IMG/VR virus record: IMGVR_UViG_3300033986_000177
Coordinates: 1-21,656 of that record
DNA from: a virus
DNA length: 21,656 bases
Strand: one strand, 5' to 3'
Below are positions 1 to 7,786 of this stretch, piece after piece. The notes under the pieces were generated by a model. That model saw only the letters and a program-made list of their open reading frames with translations. It did no database searches and was not told where the DNA came from. Both the position numbers and the translations under genes were made by a program. Each line of letters begins with the position of its first letter. Position 1 is the first letter of the stretch.

Positions 1-1265
1 CCGCCTCCGGAGCTGGATGTATATGTGCTGCCTCCGCCGGATGCCGCCGCTTTGGAATAGGCGCGAAAGCTTGTCAGCTTGTAGGTAAGGTTTACGGAGT
101 TTATCCGCACCACCTTGTCGGAGATGTAAAATCGCAAAACGGCGGGATTTGAGCTGTCCGCATTGTCGGCAAAGGTCGTGCTGTCGATGTTGACGCTGCC
201 CTGCGAGTACAGGTCGGCAATCCTCTGCCGGTCGGACAGGTCCGCCATGGACTGCGCTATGTCCTGCTCCTTGTTGGCTATCGTCACCTTGACTTTACTG
301 CTTTCCTTTTTAACCGCTGTGACGGGCAGGAGCGCGCTTATGCCGTCTTCATCATCAATTATTCGCACGATATCACCCGGGGAAATCCTTTCGCCGTTTA
401 AAACCGACATATCCACGCTGTAAGAGAGATAAGGCTCTTTTGTCTGCTCCAAAAGGCTTTTGCCGTATTCAAGGAGGCTTTCGGCATATTGATACCTTCT
501 GTCAACTGCAATTTTTGCGACAATGCCGTATTTGGCGGCTGTGTCGGCATCAAGATATGGCAGGCCGCCGTTTACCGGGCAGATGTTGAGCTGGTTGTCG
601 CCCTCGCCGTATCCAAGCGGATAAAGCCTTGTGCAGAGGTTTGTCGGGTCGATGGTCTTTGTTATGCTGTCAAGGTTTTTGCCGTACCTTATTTCCCCCT
701 TTTGCGAGGACGTATCCCGAAGCTTGAGCGACAGCTTGAAATTATTGATTTCTCTCGTGTCAAAAGTCCATATGTACGGCTCCACAAAGCAGTTTGCAAT
801 GCTGAGCAGCGCGGAAAGAAGATTTTCATTTTCCCAAGTATAGAGATATTGATGATTAAAATCGCAGTCCGCAAGGCTCCATCTTTTTGCGCTCTGCCGG
901 TCAAGCACATAATTTATGACGTCCGATGTGTATGTGCCGGTATTCCCCACGCTGTGGGCGCCGAAAAGCACATCGTCAAGCAAGGTCGCAAGGACGTGCT
1001 CGCAATCGTAGGAGATGTCCTTTTGACCCGCGCTTTTTGTAAACTTTGTCGGCAAAATGCGGAAAAGCTCCGCTCTTTCGCCGTTGTCCCAAATCTCAAC
1101 GTAGTTGAGCGGCTTGCAGTACACGTTTTTGCAATCATCGGCAGGCAGGCTGAAGCTTGCTGAGCCAAGCCCGTTGAGTTTTAATTCATAGCTTATGTCA
1201 TAGGCGTTCTCCAAAAAGCACAATCTATTTCCGGTGATGTGGTCGTAAACAGCTATTAAATCCAT
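1..1265 (-). CDS. Tail endopeptidase / Tal (Prophage_tail family), partial
   Basis: This frame is open from an ATG at 1265 to the left edge, about 421 codons without a stop, so the 3' end is missing. The protein begins MDLIAVYDHITGNRLCF and contains the pattern of Tal/prophage endopeptidase tail proteins: an N-terminal hub domain (ELKLNGLGSASFSLP, VEIWDNGERAELFRI), then CEHVLATLLDDVLFG, LCTRLYPLGYGEGDN and later SYSVDMSVLNGERISPGD. Proteins of this family form the tail tip below Dit and often carry a C-terminal hydrolase or adhesin. The visible end turns Gly/Ser-rich (ASGGGSTYTSSSGGG), which suggests a linker to a further domain outside the window. The RBS is GGAGGGAC, 7-8 bases before ATG. 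The start overlaps the stop of the upstream gene by 10 bases, as expected in a translationally coupled tail operon. The family call rests on residue patterns and gene order. Confidence 0.85.
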   Translation of the reverse strand, partial: MDLIAVYDHITGNRLCFLENAYDISYELKLNGLGSASFSLPADDCKNVYCKPLNYVEIWDNGERAELFRILPTKFTKSAGQKDISYDCEHVLATLLDDVLFGAHSVGNTGTYTSDVINYVLDRQSAKRWSLADCDFNHQYLYTWENENLLSALLSIANCFVEPYIWTFDTREINNFKLSLKLRDTSSQKGEIRYGKNLDSITKTIDPTNLCTRLYPLGYGEGDNQLNICPVNGGLPYLDADTAAKYGIVAKIAVDRRYQYAESLLEYGKSLLEQTKEPYLSYSVDMSVLNGERISPGDIVRIIDDEDGISALLPVTAVKKESSKVKVTIANKEQDIAQSMADLSDRQRIADLYSQGSVNIDSTTFADNADSSNPAVLRFYISDKVVRINSVNLTYKLTSFRAYSKAAASGGGSTYTSSSGG

Positions 1266-1993
1266 CTGTCCCTCCAAACAACATGGCAGGCAAGCTTTCT
1301 GTCTGCCGAGGTGTCCTCGTAAATCAATGTATTTGCGCCGCCGCCAAGCAAAATAGGGCTGCTGCCGGTCTGCCAATAACTGATTGCGTTTGTGCCGTCA
1401 ACAGTGACCGTTATATCATCGCTGTCAATTACCAGTGTCTGTCCCGGGGCAAGCGCAAGTTCCGGCAAAGCAAGGTAGGCATACTCGTATACATCCACGG
1501 GTAAATTAGCTGCGCCGTAAGCAAGTATATCTCTTGCGTTTGCGGTCAAATATATTTTCTGACGTATTTTTGCGGGGATTGCTAAAATGACAATGCTGGT
1601 TGCCGGCAGGCGTAATCTCTGCTTGGTTTTTACCGCGGGCTGATTTGCGGTCAAGCCAAAGCCCGCTGACATATTGCCAAGCCGCAAATACCCTGTTATA
1701 CGGGCTTTGGCGGTAGCGTAAAAAGCAATTGTCGCAGGCGAGCCGGTAATATGCGCGATTGTGTGCAAATTAAGACGAGCCGCAAAATTAACCTCTGCCG
1801 CGCCAAGGTTAAGCGCAACTGTTTTTTGCGTAATTTCCGCAGACAAGCTAATTTCAGCCGTACCAATCGGCAGGCGGATTTTCGTTTTTGCGGCAACCCC
1901 CCGCGCAGTTATTTTGATTGCGCATATGGGCTTAAGCGCCGTATAACTCGATGTGTTATACGGCGCCCCGTAACCGTCTAAATTGTAGCGCAT
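1256..1993 (-). CDS. Tail protein with Dit-like C-terminal domain
   Basis: 245 aa, ATG with RBS AAGGGGCGG. The first part (MRYNLDGYGAPYNTSSY, then about 130 residues of alternating Ala/Ile/Leu/Thr) looks beta-rich and is not recognised. The last roughly 75 residues resemble the C-terminal domain of siphovirus distal tail (Dit) proteins: a GQTLVIDSDDITVTVDGTNA segment, a Gly-rich GSSPILLGGGANTLIYED segment and the terminal VVWRDRWI, matching the usual 'TL.ID...TV..NG.N ... PG.N.I.Y ... W.DRWL' ending. It lies between a short Dit-like protein and Tal, so it probably belongs to the baseplate/tail tip. Domain assignment is by motif memory, not by search; the N-terminal half could be an adaptor or a carbohydrate-binding region. 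Confidence 0.8.
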   Translation of the reverse strand: MRYNLDGYGAPYNTSSYTALKPICAIKITARGVAAKTKIRLPIGTAEISLSAEITQKTVALNLGAAEVNFAARLNLHTIAHITGSPATIAFYATAKARITGYLRLGNMSAGFGLTANQPAVKTKQRLRLPATSIVILAIPAKIRQKIYLTANARDILAYGAANLPVDVYEYAYLALPELALAPGQTLVIDSDDITVTVDGTNAISYWQTGSSPILLGGGANTLIYEDTSADRKLACHVVWRDRWI

Positions 1994-2004
1994 TTAACCG
2001 CCCC

Positions 2005-2406
2005 TTAATCGTTAGTAATTATAAGGTCACCCACATCAAATACCGGTTGCTGGTCTGTCTGTATTGTCACCGGCGACGTAAGGGCGCCTTTGACGATGAG
2101 ATTGCCGCCCGTCGCGGCGTCAAGGATTGCCCAATAATTAGCCTGTGTCCAATTGCCCGTAGCGCGCGGCATCTCAACGTTGCCGGAGTTTTTGACAGTC
2201 ATTTTGCCGTCTATAAGTTCCGCCGCGGTCATGCCCGGGATTTGCGCCCTCGCGTATCCCGCGCCGGTTACCTCTATACCGCTGTTGTCGGCTCCCGGGT
2301 CGGTTGTATACAGCGCAAAATACAGCGTTTCCGGCGGCGTAAATGTCGCCTTGGTAAATATCATGTCCATTATTTTTTTTGCCATATAATTCGATAATGC
2401 ACTCAT
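2005..2406 (-). CDS. Small phage tail-fibre-like protein
   Basis: 133 aa when started at the ATG at 2406, which has GAGGTG six bases upstream; an in-frame GTG nine bases earlier has no comparable RBS. The sequence follows a pattern common in small phage proteins called 'tail fibre protein': SNYMAKKIMDMIFTKATF, LYFALYTTDPGAD, GIEVTGAGYARAQI, then ILDAATGGNLIVKGALT and a short beta-rich end (VFDVGDLIITND). Such proteins are usually found among tail-tip genes and are thought to be virion associated; the exact role is not established. It sits between the two Dit-like halves, and the stop of the upstream gene overlaps its start. Family recognition is fairly confident, the function is not. Confidence 0.75.
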   Translation of the reverse strand: MSALSNYMAKKIMDMIFTKATFTPPETLYFALYTTDPGADNSGIEVTGAGYARAQIPGMTAAELIDGKMTVKNSGNVEMPRATGNWTQANYWAILDAATGGNLIVKGALTSPVTIQTDQQPVFDVGDLIITND

Positions 2407-2408
2407 AA

Positions 2409-2933
2409 TCAGCACCTCTTTTTAATCGTAATTTTAATGCCGGTAACAGGAGTGTCACCGGTATTTTTTAAATATATTTTTGTGGGGGCCTGTGCTGTGC
2501 CCTGCGAAAAAAGCGATATCGCCTGCCCGTTTTGCGTAATTGTAAAATTTTGCTGACGGATTGCTGACAAGGCAAACGGATATGCCGTGAAAACAATGTC
2601 AAATTCTTTTAAAGTTGTGAGTTCTTTAACGTCTATTGCTTCAAAAACACGGGCGTTGTAAATTTTATCCGGCTCGGTGTCTAAAATCAATTCGCCTTCT
2701 CCGGAAAGCCAAGCTCCTATTTCGCGGGCTTTTTCCGCCGAACGTCCGATATAAGCGCAAGACACCACAATATTTACGTCGCCGTATGTATTGTCCGTAA
2801 CATAATAATTGCCGTGCCTGCCGGGAATTGTTATTGCCGATACGTTTTTGGAAGCTTTTATAAAACGTTTTATGTCAGTAACCACAATGCCATACGTTTC
2901 GCTGTGTCTGCCTCTAAATGTAAACCCTGTCAT
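2409..2933 (-). CDS. Distal tail (Dit) protein, short form
   Basis: 174 aa. The start MTGFTFRGRHSETYGIVVTD, followed by ISIPGRHG-like AITIPGRHGNYYVTD, then AREIGAWLSGEGELILD and FDIVFTAYPFA, is the typical N-terminal domain of siphovirus Dit proteins (Sipho_tail family), which form the hexameric hub joining tail tube and baseplate. The end (PTKIYLKNTGDTPVTGIKITIKK) enters the beta-sandwich where many longer Dit proteins carry a C-terminal domain; here the gene stops at TGA right after it, and a Dit-like C-terminal motif appears instead in the gene at 1256-1993. ATG overlaps the tape measure stop (ATGA). The family usually spans about 220-300 residues, so this one is short. Confidence 0.8.
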   Translation of the reverse strand: MTGFTFRGRHSETYGIVVTDIKRFIKASKNVSAITIPGRHGNYYVTDNTYGDVNIVVSCAYIGRSAEKAREIGAWLSGEGELILDTEPDKIYNARVFEAIDVKELTTLKEFDIVFTAYPFALSAIRQQNFTITQNGQAISLFSQGTAQAPTKIYLKNTGDTPVTGIKITIKKRC

Positions 2934-5413
2934 ATCAATGCGACTCCTTTGCTGCGCGCGGCTTTTACGGCTTTGCTATATAATTTTTCGGCAAGCATAT
3001 CAATGTCCGCCTCGTCGCGGATTACAATGGTGTCCGCAACTTTGCCGAAAAGTGTTGCGGAAGTTAATGCGGATTTTTCTATCCCAAAGGCGTCATTTGC
3101 GCTTGTTTTTACGGTGCTTTTTAAATTAAAAGTTGATGGTATCGCGTTTTGCATATCTTTTGAGATACTTGTCATTTCATCGCCAAAACCAATGCCAAGC
3201 CCTTGCGCCATGTATCCGCCGAGCTCCGCAAAAAGCTTTGAGGGACTATGTATGCCAAAAAAATCCTTAATGCGGTCGACAACGCCCCCAAAAAAACCGG
3301 ATATTTTATCCCAGAGCCATTCACCCGCGTCTGAAATGCCCTGCCAAAGCCCTTTAATCAGATTGCCGCCAATCTCTGCCATTTTATAAACAAAACTGCC
3401 GAAAGCATCAACAATAGCGTCAATAATTTTGGGCACAGCCTTAATAATTTCGGCAATAATAATTGGCAAATTTTGTATAAGAGCGACAAATAATTGTACT
3501 CCGGCAAGAATAATTTTGTCAATGTTTTTTATAAGCCCATCGCAGATAGCGCTGATTATTTGAGGTAAAGCCTTTACAATCGTGGCGATAATCTGCGGCA
3601 GATTAGTTATAAGCGCAATTAACAATGTCACTCCGGTTTGGACTATTTGCGGCAAGGCGGTTAAAAGCCCGTTTATTATTCCGCTGATGATTTGCGGCAA
3701 GGCATTGACTATTGCTGTTATTACTGCCGGTATTGCCTGCACGAGCCCCATGAAAAGTGTGGTTGCCGCAGTTATTACAGCGGTTATATTGCTTGTCAAA
3801 AATGTTACTACGGCGGTTATGATTTGAGGCAGAACGGCAACAATGCCCGGAAGGACTGACATGAGCCCGGTTGCAATTCCCGTAAAGGCAGTCAAAGCCG
3901 CCTGTATGAATTCAGGCCCCGATTCCGCAAGCGCCGTTGCAAGGGAAGATAATATTGCTGGCAGATTTGCTCCAAGCTGTTCGGCTACCGTCTGCAAACC
4001 GGTCATAAGCGCCGAAAAAGCCTCCGTTGCGCTTTGCGCCAATGTGGGTATAAGTCCCGGCAGGGCATTCAGCACCATGGAAATCAGATTTGTAAGCCCG
4101 GAAATCAGCGATGGCAGCAATGTTGATGTTATAGTCGGCAGAACATTGACAATTGATGTGACAACCGCCATCAAAACAGCATTGAACCCGTTAAGGAAGC
4201 CGGGAAGCAGATTGCTTATTTGCGTCAAAACATCATTTAAAAAGCTTGTAAGGCCTGATGCAAGCTCTCCGCTGTCGCCGCTTTGCAGAGTTTTTACAAG
4301 CATCTGCGCCAAGTTGGGCAGTCCCGCATTTACCGTATCCATTATGCCGGCAAGGGCGGGGGCAAAGGCAACCGCTATTTTTTTCCCCGCGGCGGAGGTA
4401 GTTGCTTTAAAAGTGTCTATTCCGTCATTAAAGGCGTTAAGGCTGTTTAGGCCGTCCTGCGACAAAATCAATCCGGCCGCCTCGGCCTTGTCCCCAAGCT
4501 CTTGCAAAGTATCGGCGCCGCCCTTAATAAGCGGGTTAAGGTCTTGCGCAGACTTGCCGAAAATTTGCATAGCCAACGCGTCGCGCTCGGTTTCATTTGA
4601 TACCTTGCCAAGGGCGGTTATAGCCTCATTAAAGACCGTTTGCCCATCCCTTAATTGTCCATGAGCATCAACAACGCTCACTCCAAGAGCTGCATATGCT
4701 TCAGCGGCGCTCCCTGTACCGTCTTTTGCGCTTGCCATGGATTTTATATTTTTTGCCATAGCACCGGTTAAAGTGTCAAGAGATACATCAATTATATCAC
4801 TTGCATAGGCAAATTTTTGTATTTGCTCCGTTGTAAGCCCTGTTTGCGTTGCAAGCGTATTGATGTCGTCGGCAGCTCCTGCTGCTTTTGCAGTCATACC
4901 AACAACGGCTACGCCTGCCGTGGCAGCAGCAGTCGCATATTTTTGCACTGCGCCGATTGACACATCAACCACTTTTGCGGGTATTTCCATTGCGCTTTTT
5001 ATTTTTTCTGCGGCGGTTTTGACGCCGTTCGCCATGAGGTCAAATTTTGAGGGCGTATCTTTGAGTTCGTCTTTTAACGACTTTAATTTGCTTTGCGTGT
5101 TTACAAGCTCGGATTGATAAGCAACATATTGTTCGCGACTGATTTTACCTTCGGCGAATTGCTTATTGACTTGTTCTTGCGCATCTTTTAAGGTTTTGAG
5201 TTTTTCCGATACCGCACTTATTTGGTCTTTTAAAATCGCTTGCTTTTGCGCAAGCAAATCCGTGTTAGTAGGGTCAAGTTTAAGCGCTTGATTGACTTGT
5301 TTGAGCTCACTTTGCAAACCTCTTGCTTTGCTGTTGACATCTGCAAGCGCTTTTTCAAGCGGCGATGTATCGCCGCCTATCTCAATTGTTATGCCTTTGA
5401 GCGACTTTGCCAT
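2930..5413 (-). CDS. Tail tape measure protein
   Basis: 827 aa from the ATG at 5413 (RBS GGGGGTGA, 5-6 bases before); an in-frame GTG nine bases upstream overlaps this RBS and is less likely. The N-terminal 130 residues are charged and helical (coiled coil: LEKALADVNSKARGLQSELK, LKTLKDAQEQVNKQF). A central hydrophobic part contains repeated 'LPQII' units (ALPQIISGIINGLL, NLPQIIATIVKALPQII, NLPIIIAEIIKAVPKII). The C-terminal end has the conserved FFGIHSPSKLFAELGGYMAQ motif shared by many tape measure proteins. Such proteins set tail length and are chaperoned by the two products encoded just upstream. If the common rule of about 0.15 nm per residue holds, the tail is roughly 120 nm; this is inference. 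Confidence 0.95.
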   Translation of the reverse strand: MAKSLKGITIEIGGDTSPLEKALADVNSKARGLQSELKQVNQALKLDPTNTDLLAQKQAILKDQISAVSEKLKTLKDAQEQVNKQFAEGKISREQYVAYQSELVNTQSKLKSLKDELKDTPSKFDLMANGVKTAAEKIKSAMEIPAKVVDVSIGAVQKYATAAATAGVAVVGMTAKAAGAADDINTLATQTGLTTEQIQKFAYASDIIDVSLDTLTGAMAKNIKSMASAKDGTGSAAEAYAALGVSVVDAHGQLRDGQTVFNEAITALGKVSNETERDALAMQIFGKSAQDLNPLIKGGADTLQELGDKAEAAGLILSQDGLNSLNAFNDGIDTFKATTSAAGKKIAVAFAPALAGIMDTVNAGLPNLAQMLVKTLQSGDSGELASGLTSFLNDVLTQISNLLPGFLNGFNAVLMAVVTSIVNVLPTITSTLLPSLISGLTNLISMVLNALPGLIPTLAQSATEAFSALMTGLQTVAEQLGANLPAILSSLATALAESGPEFIQAALTAFTGIATGLMSVLPGIVAVLPQIITAVVTFLTSNITAVITAATTLFMGLVQAIPAVITAIVNALPQIISGIINGLLTALPQIVQTGVTLLIALITNLPQIIATIVKALPQIISAICDGLIKNIDKIILAGVQLFVALIQNLPIIIAEIIKAVPKIIDAIVDAFGSFVYKMAEIGGNLIKGLWQGISDAGEWLWDKISGFFGGVVDRIKDFFGIHSPSKLFAELGGYMAQGLGIGFGDEMTSISKDMQNAIPSTFNLKSTVKTSANDAFGIEKSALTSATLFGKVADTIVIRDEADIDMLAEKLYSKAVKAARSKGVALI

Positions 5414-5705
5414 TTGCTTCACCCCCGAAATGCGCTCTTAATTTATCCCGTTCCGGGCTTGTCTGCTCAAGCCGCCAGCAATCGGCAAGATATTCTCGCC
5501 CGCTCTGCGTCTGCGAATAGTTATAAACAACTGCGTCTTTAAGCAATTGCCAAAACGTTATCACATTTAATTCATCCACCTCGGTAAAATTAAATCCGGT
5601 ATAATCTGCGACAATTTTTTCTTCAAGGCTTTCGATTTCGTAATAAACCGGTTCTTCGCTCGGCTTATGCGGTATTTTTATATTTTTTTTTCGTTTTTTA
5701 TCCAA
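5382..5705 (-). CDS. Tail assembly chaperone, -1 frame extension (gpT-like)
   Basis: An open frame ending at 5382 whose only upstream start is a TTG at 5705 without a usable RBS. It lies in the -1 frame relative to the chaperone ORF ending at 5678 and overlaps it across A-rich slippery sequence, so it is best read as the 'T' part of a G-GT fusion like that of phage lambda. A shift on A AAA AAC (5699-5693) would give a protein of about 193 aa: 90 residues from the first ORF followed by RKKNIKIPHKPSEEP and the rest of this frame. The sequence is acidic and helical (YYEIESLEEKIVADYTGF, NVITFWQLLKDAVVYN, GREYLADCWRLEQT), which fits a tape-measure-binding chaperone. Its 3' end overlaps the tape measure start. 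Confidence 0.8.
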   Translation of the reverse strand: MDKKRKKNIKIPHKPSEEPVYYEIESLEEKIVADYTGFNFTEVDELNVITFWQLLKDAVVYNYSQTQSGREYLADCWRLEQTSPERDKLRAHFGGEANGKVAQRHNN

Positions 5706-5962
5706 TCAAAAAAGTCGCTTAAAAACGCCGTTGCGGTTTTTAAGTCAAAATTGTCCACTACAAATTCAGCCGTAAATTTTTTGCCGGAGTTATTGTTATT
5801 TAAAATCAGCGCAATTGCATTTGCAATGGCATCAATATCTCCGTTTTGTGAGGCCAGCGTCATTATAGTTTTAAGTGCCCCAAGTTTTGGAGCACTTAAC
5901 GTTATAATTTCGCCATCTATTTGGCACTGATAACCGCTTTTAATTGCTGACAAATCAAACAT
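5678..5962 (-). CDS. Tail assembly chaperone (gpG-like)
   Basis: 94 aa from the ATG at 5962 (RBS GGAGAG); an in-frame TTG 18 bases upstream overlaps the RBS and is rejected. The protein (MFDLSAIKSGYQCQIDGEII, KLGALKTIMTLASQNGDID, KTATAFLSDFFDWIKNEKKI) is small, lies between the tail tube gene and the tape measure gene, and ends in an A-rich slippery sequence. That position, size and arrangement are diagnostic for the first of the two siphovirus tail assembly chaperones, which keep the tape measure soluble and recruit tail tube subunits. Sequence identity within this family is always low, so the call rests mainly on context. Confidence 0.85.
   Translation of the reverse strand: MFDLSAIKSGYQCQIDGEIITLSAPKLGALKTIMTLASQNGDIDAIANAIALILNNNNSGKKFTAEFVVDNFDLKTATAFLSDFFDWIKNEKKI
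5693..5699 (-). other. Slippery heptamer A AAA AAC for -1 frameshifting
   Basis: In the frame of the first chaperone ORF the codons read ATA AAA AAC, giving the canonical X XXY YYZ heptamer A AAA AAC. Eleven bases on, a run of nine A (5691-5683) adds a second slippery A AAA AAA in the same frame. A -1 slip on either moves translation into the downstream chaperone frame just before the ORF1 stop (TAA, 5680-5678). Confidence 0.8.
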
Positions 5963-5963
5963 A

Positions 5964-6488
5964 CTATACACTCTCCTCAAAAATTATCAATGTGCCCTCG
6001 CCGTCAATCGGCAACGCCGAAAATTCGGCATCAATAACCGTCTCCTTGTCTTTTGCAAAGGCAAAACTAAATCCCGCTTTGTTTTGCCCTTTGATAGTAA
6101 CTCTTATGTCACCCTCTGTGGCATCCTTATGTACAAATCTGATTATATAGCTTTTACCGTCTTGATTATTAATACCACCAATTTTTACGGTCCTAATGCC
6201 GCTGGTCTCTGTTACTCTTGCTGTTGCGCAAAGTTTTGCAAGCGTTTCCCCGTTCCACGTCATTATACCGCTTTTGAGCGTGACTTCTTCTGACGTGAGG
6301 ATTGTTTTGCTCACATACCCCAAGTCATCCTTTGCAGTATAAAAATCCGGCTTGTACTCCAAAGTAGCCCCGCCGGAGATATAACCTATAAGGTTTTCCT
6401 TTTTTTCAAGGTCGGTGTTAGCAGGTATTCCGCCGGTAGCTTCAACGATGTAGAGCAATCCGCTGCCAAGTATTATTTTTTCAGCCAT
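5964..6488 (-). CDS. Major tail tube protein
   Basis: 174 aa, ATG with RBS AAAGGATG. The order (after a gp10-like protein, before the chaperones) and the sequence (MAEKIILGSGLLYIVEATGG, SGGATLEYKPDFYTAKDDLG, TSEEVTLKSGIMTWNGETL, then a beta-rich C-terminus with AGFSFAFAKDKETVIDAEFSA) match the tube proteins of Gram-positive siphoviruses. These form stacked hexameric rings around the tape measure. There is no extra C-terminal Ig-like domain. It ends two bases before the next ATG. Confidence 0.85.
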   Translation of the reverse strand: MAEKIILGSGLLYIVEATGGIPANTDLEKKENLIGYISGGATLEYKPDFYTAKDDLGYVSKTILTSEEVTLKSGIMTWNGETLAKLCATARVTETSGIRTVKIGGINNQDGKSYIIRFVHKDATEGDIRVTIKGQNKAGFSFAFAKDKETVIDAEFSALPIDGEGTLIIFEESV

Positions 6489-6503
6489 TTATAACATCCT
6501 TTC

Positions 6504-6890
6504 TCAATTTGTTTCAATCGTGCTTTCTAAAAGTTCCGCAAGGCGTTTTTTCGCAAGCTCTTCCCCGTATTTGATATGCGGAAAAGCTCTTGTCCGTCCT
6601 CCGTTTACAGTTGCATGCCCGTACTCTAATAAATGAGTAAGCCTATAATATGGAGCTGCAACATACCAAGTTTTAACGCGCTTGTATTGTGTTTCGGCAG
6701 TAGTTGCCAAGCGAAAAGCTTTAACGTATTTTCCGGTACCGCCAAAAGTCACATGGTTTTTAATCTCATTCATTGCTTCTGCCGCCACCGTATCAACCGC
6801 AGCTTTTGTTTTGTCGGTTATATCTTTGCTGTAATTTGCAAGTTCGGCGCTTATCGCTGTGCTTAAATCATCAATTTTAACTTTTGCCAT
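6504..6890 (-). CDS. HK97 gp10-like head-tail / tail completion protein
   Basis: 128 aa from the ATG at 6890, which has GAGG nine bases upstream; an in-frame TTG 18 bases earlier overlaps the upstream gene without its own RBS. The pattern MAKVKIDDLSTAISAELANY, then DKTKAAVDTVAAEAMNEIK and the C-terminal LTHLLEYGHATVNGGRTRAF and PHIKYGEELAKKRL is characteristic of the HK97 gp10 family ('LLEYGT...GGR..A.PH...A'). These proteins act at the head-tail interface of siphoviruses. It overlaps neighbours only slightly and belongs to the head-tail connector cluster. Confidence 0.9.
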   Translation of the reverse strand: MAKVKIDDLSTAISAELANYSKDITDKTKAAVDTVAAEAMNEIKNHVTFGGTGKYVKAFRLATTAETQYKRVKTWYVAAPYYRLTHLLEYGHATVNGGRTRAFPHIKYGEELAKKRLAELLESTIETN

Positions 6891-6891
6891 A

Positions 6892-7203
6892 TCAAATAAC
6901 CTCGACAAGGCTAAATTCGTACACCGTCATAAATACGCTTTCCTCAGCTATCCAAAGGCGCTCGCGATTATACGGGATTTTATCAAGCAACGCCTCAATT
7001 TTGCTTTCTATTGCAGGCGATATTTTTACGCAATATAGCTCCACTCTGATGTCACGCTCTGCAATGCAATTTTTTTCATCGGTGCCGCGAATTTGACGGC
7101 TTTCCGTATACACCACAAATGGGGGAACAACGTTTTTGTTGCTAAATTTTATTTCTGCTACCGGCAATCCGGTAGTTTCAAGCCATGCTTTAACATCACT
7201 CAT
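6892..7203 (-). CDS. Putative tail terminator / minor capsid protein
   Basis: 103 aa from the ATG at 7203 (GGTGG a few bases upstream); TTG and GTG codons just 5' are unlikely starts. The sequence MSDVKAWLETTGLPVAEIKF, PPFVVYTESRQIRGTDEKN, IRVELYCVKISPAIESKIEA, then YEFSLVEVI resembles small tail terminator proteins that form the ring closing the tail tube at the head side: 'PPFVVY', an ELY strand, and a helix in the middle. It occupies one of the two places between stopper and tube where the terminator normally lies. The order here is terminator-like before gp10-like, so the exact assignment of the two remains open. Confidence 0.65.
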   Translation of the reverse strand: MSDVKAWLETTGLPVAEIKFSNKNVVPPFVVYTESRQIRGTDEKNCIAERDIRVELYCVKISPAIESKIEALLDKIPYNRERLWIAEESVFMTVYEFSLVEVI

Positions 7204-7504
7204 AATATCCACCAAGCCTGCGGTTGCAATATAATTCGGTTATTCCATCTTCGCGCGCGTAAATACGGTAAATGGTATATTGCGTATCATTGTATTTGAT
7301 TTTGTCTTGCTCGTTATAGCTTTCGCTGTCCATAGCAAGGCAAATTTCCGGCTTTATTCCGGTTTGCCCCGCGCGGAAGAATTCGTTTGATTGAACCGGC
7401 AGCTCCGCGCAAAAACAAAGCGTTTCTGTGCCCTCGTCGCTTATCAAATAGCATATGTTATCCATAAGCGGCGCCGACTTTGATGAGATATTTTTAAGCC
7501 CCAT
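7196..7504 (-). CDS. Head-tail stopper (head closure) protein
   Basis: 102 aa from the ATG at 7504 (RBS GGAGAG about 7 bases upstream). A longer ORF begins upstream but the extra 42 residues overlap the adaptor gene and look like out-of-frame sequence. The protein (MGLKNISSKSAPLMDNICYL, ETLCFCAELPVQSNEFFRAG, KIKYNDTQYTIYRIYAREDG, ITELYCNRRLGGYYE) has the size, beta-rich character and gene position of the SPP1 gp16 / HK97-type stopper that plugs the portal channel and receives the tail. The call relies on context and on the general pattern 'Y..YRIY....G..ELYC..R'. Confidence 0.75.
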   Translation of the reverse strand: MGLKNISSKSAPLMDNICYLISDEGTETLCFCAELPVQSNEFFRAGQTGIKPEICLAMDSESYNEQDKIKYNDTQYTIYRIYAREDGITELYCNRRLGGYYE

Positions 7505-7766
7505 TGTTGCATCTCTCCTTTGCAATGCGATTGCGTATCCTCCATTGCAAATTTTGCGGCATAGGCGCATCCTCGGCACGTTTTTTATACACCCATTCGG
7601 CGTAGTCGCAAAGCAAAATTTGGTCCTCACTTTTGGTTAAATCAAGGTCAATTCCCTTTGCAGCTAATTCGGCTTGCCTTGCCTGCAACATAGGGATAAA
7701 ATAATCGTCCCGGGCGTTATGAGTAACGCCCAAGACAATTTTAAACAGTTTTAATACGGTATCCAT
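7494..7766 (-). CDS. Head-tail connector adaptor (gp6-like)
   Basis: 90 aa, ATG with RBS AAGGGGCGG. The sequence VLKLFKIVLGVTHNARDDYF, then KSEDQILLCDYAEWVYKKR and NLQWRIRNRIAKERC, is the helical fold of the gp6-like DNA packaging/adaptor family, which forms a ring under the portal. It directly follows the capsid gene and precedes the stopper gene, with which it overlaps by 11 bases. Confidence 0.85.
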   Translation of the reverse strand: MDTVLKLFKIVLGVTHNARDDYFIPMLQARQAELAAKGIDLDLTKSEDQILLCDYAEWVYKKRAEDAPMPQNLQWRIRNRIAKERCNNGA

Positions 7767-7786
7767 TTTACCGCCCCTTATTTAAT

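Noticed and set aside
489-1163. 224-codon plus-strand open frame
   Set aside because: Antisense to the Tal/endopeptidase gene, whose minus-strand reading is uninterrupted and recognisable.
3400-3800. Repeated LPQII units in the tape measure gene as a possible DNA repeat array
   Set aside because: The repeats are at protein level with diverged codons, ordinary for tape measure proteins.
3843-4664. 273-codon open frame on the plus strand
   Set aside because: It lies fully antisense to the tape measure gene, has no RBS and a low-complexity composition; it is a shadow of the hydrophobic repeat region.
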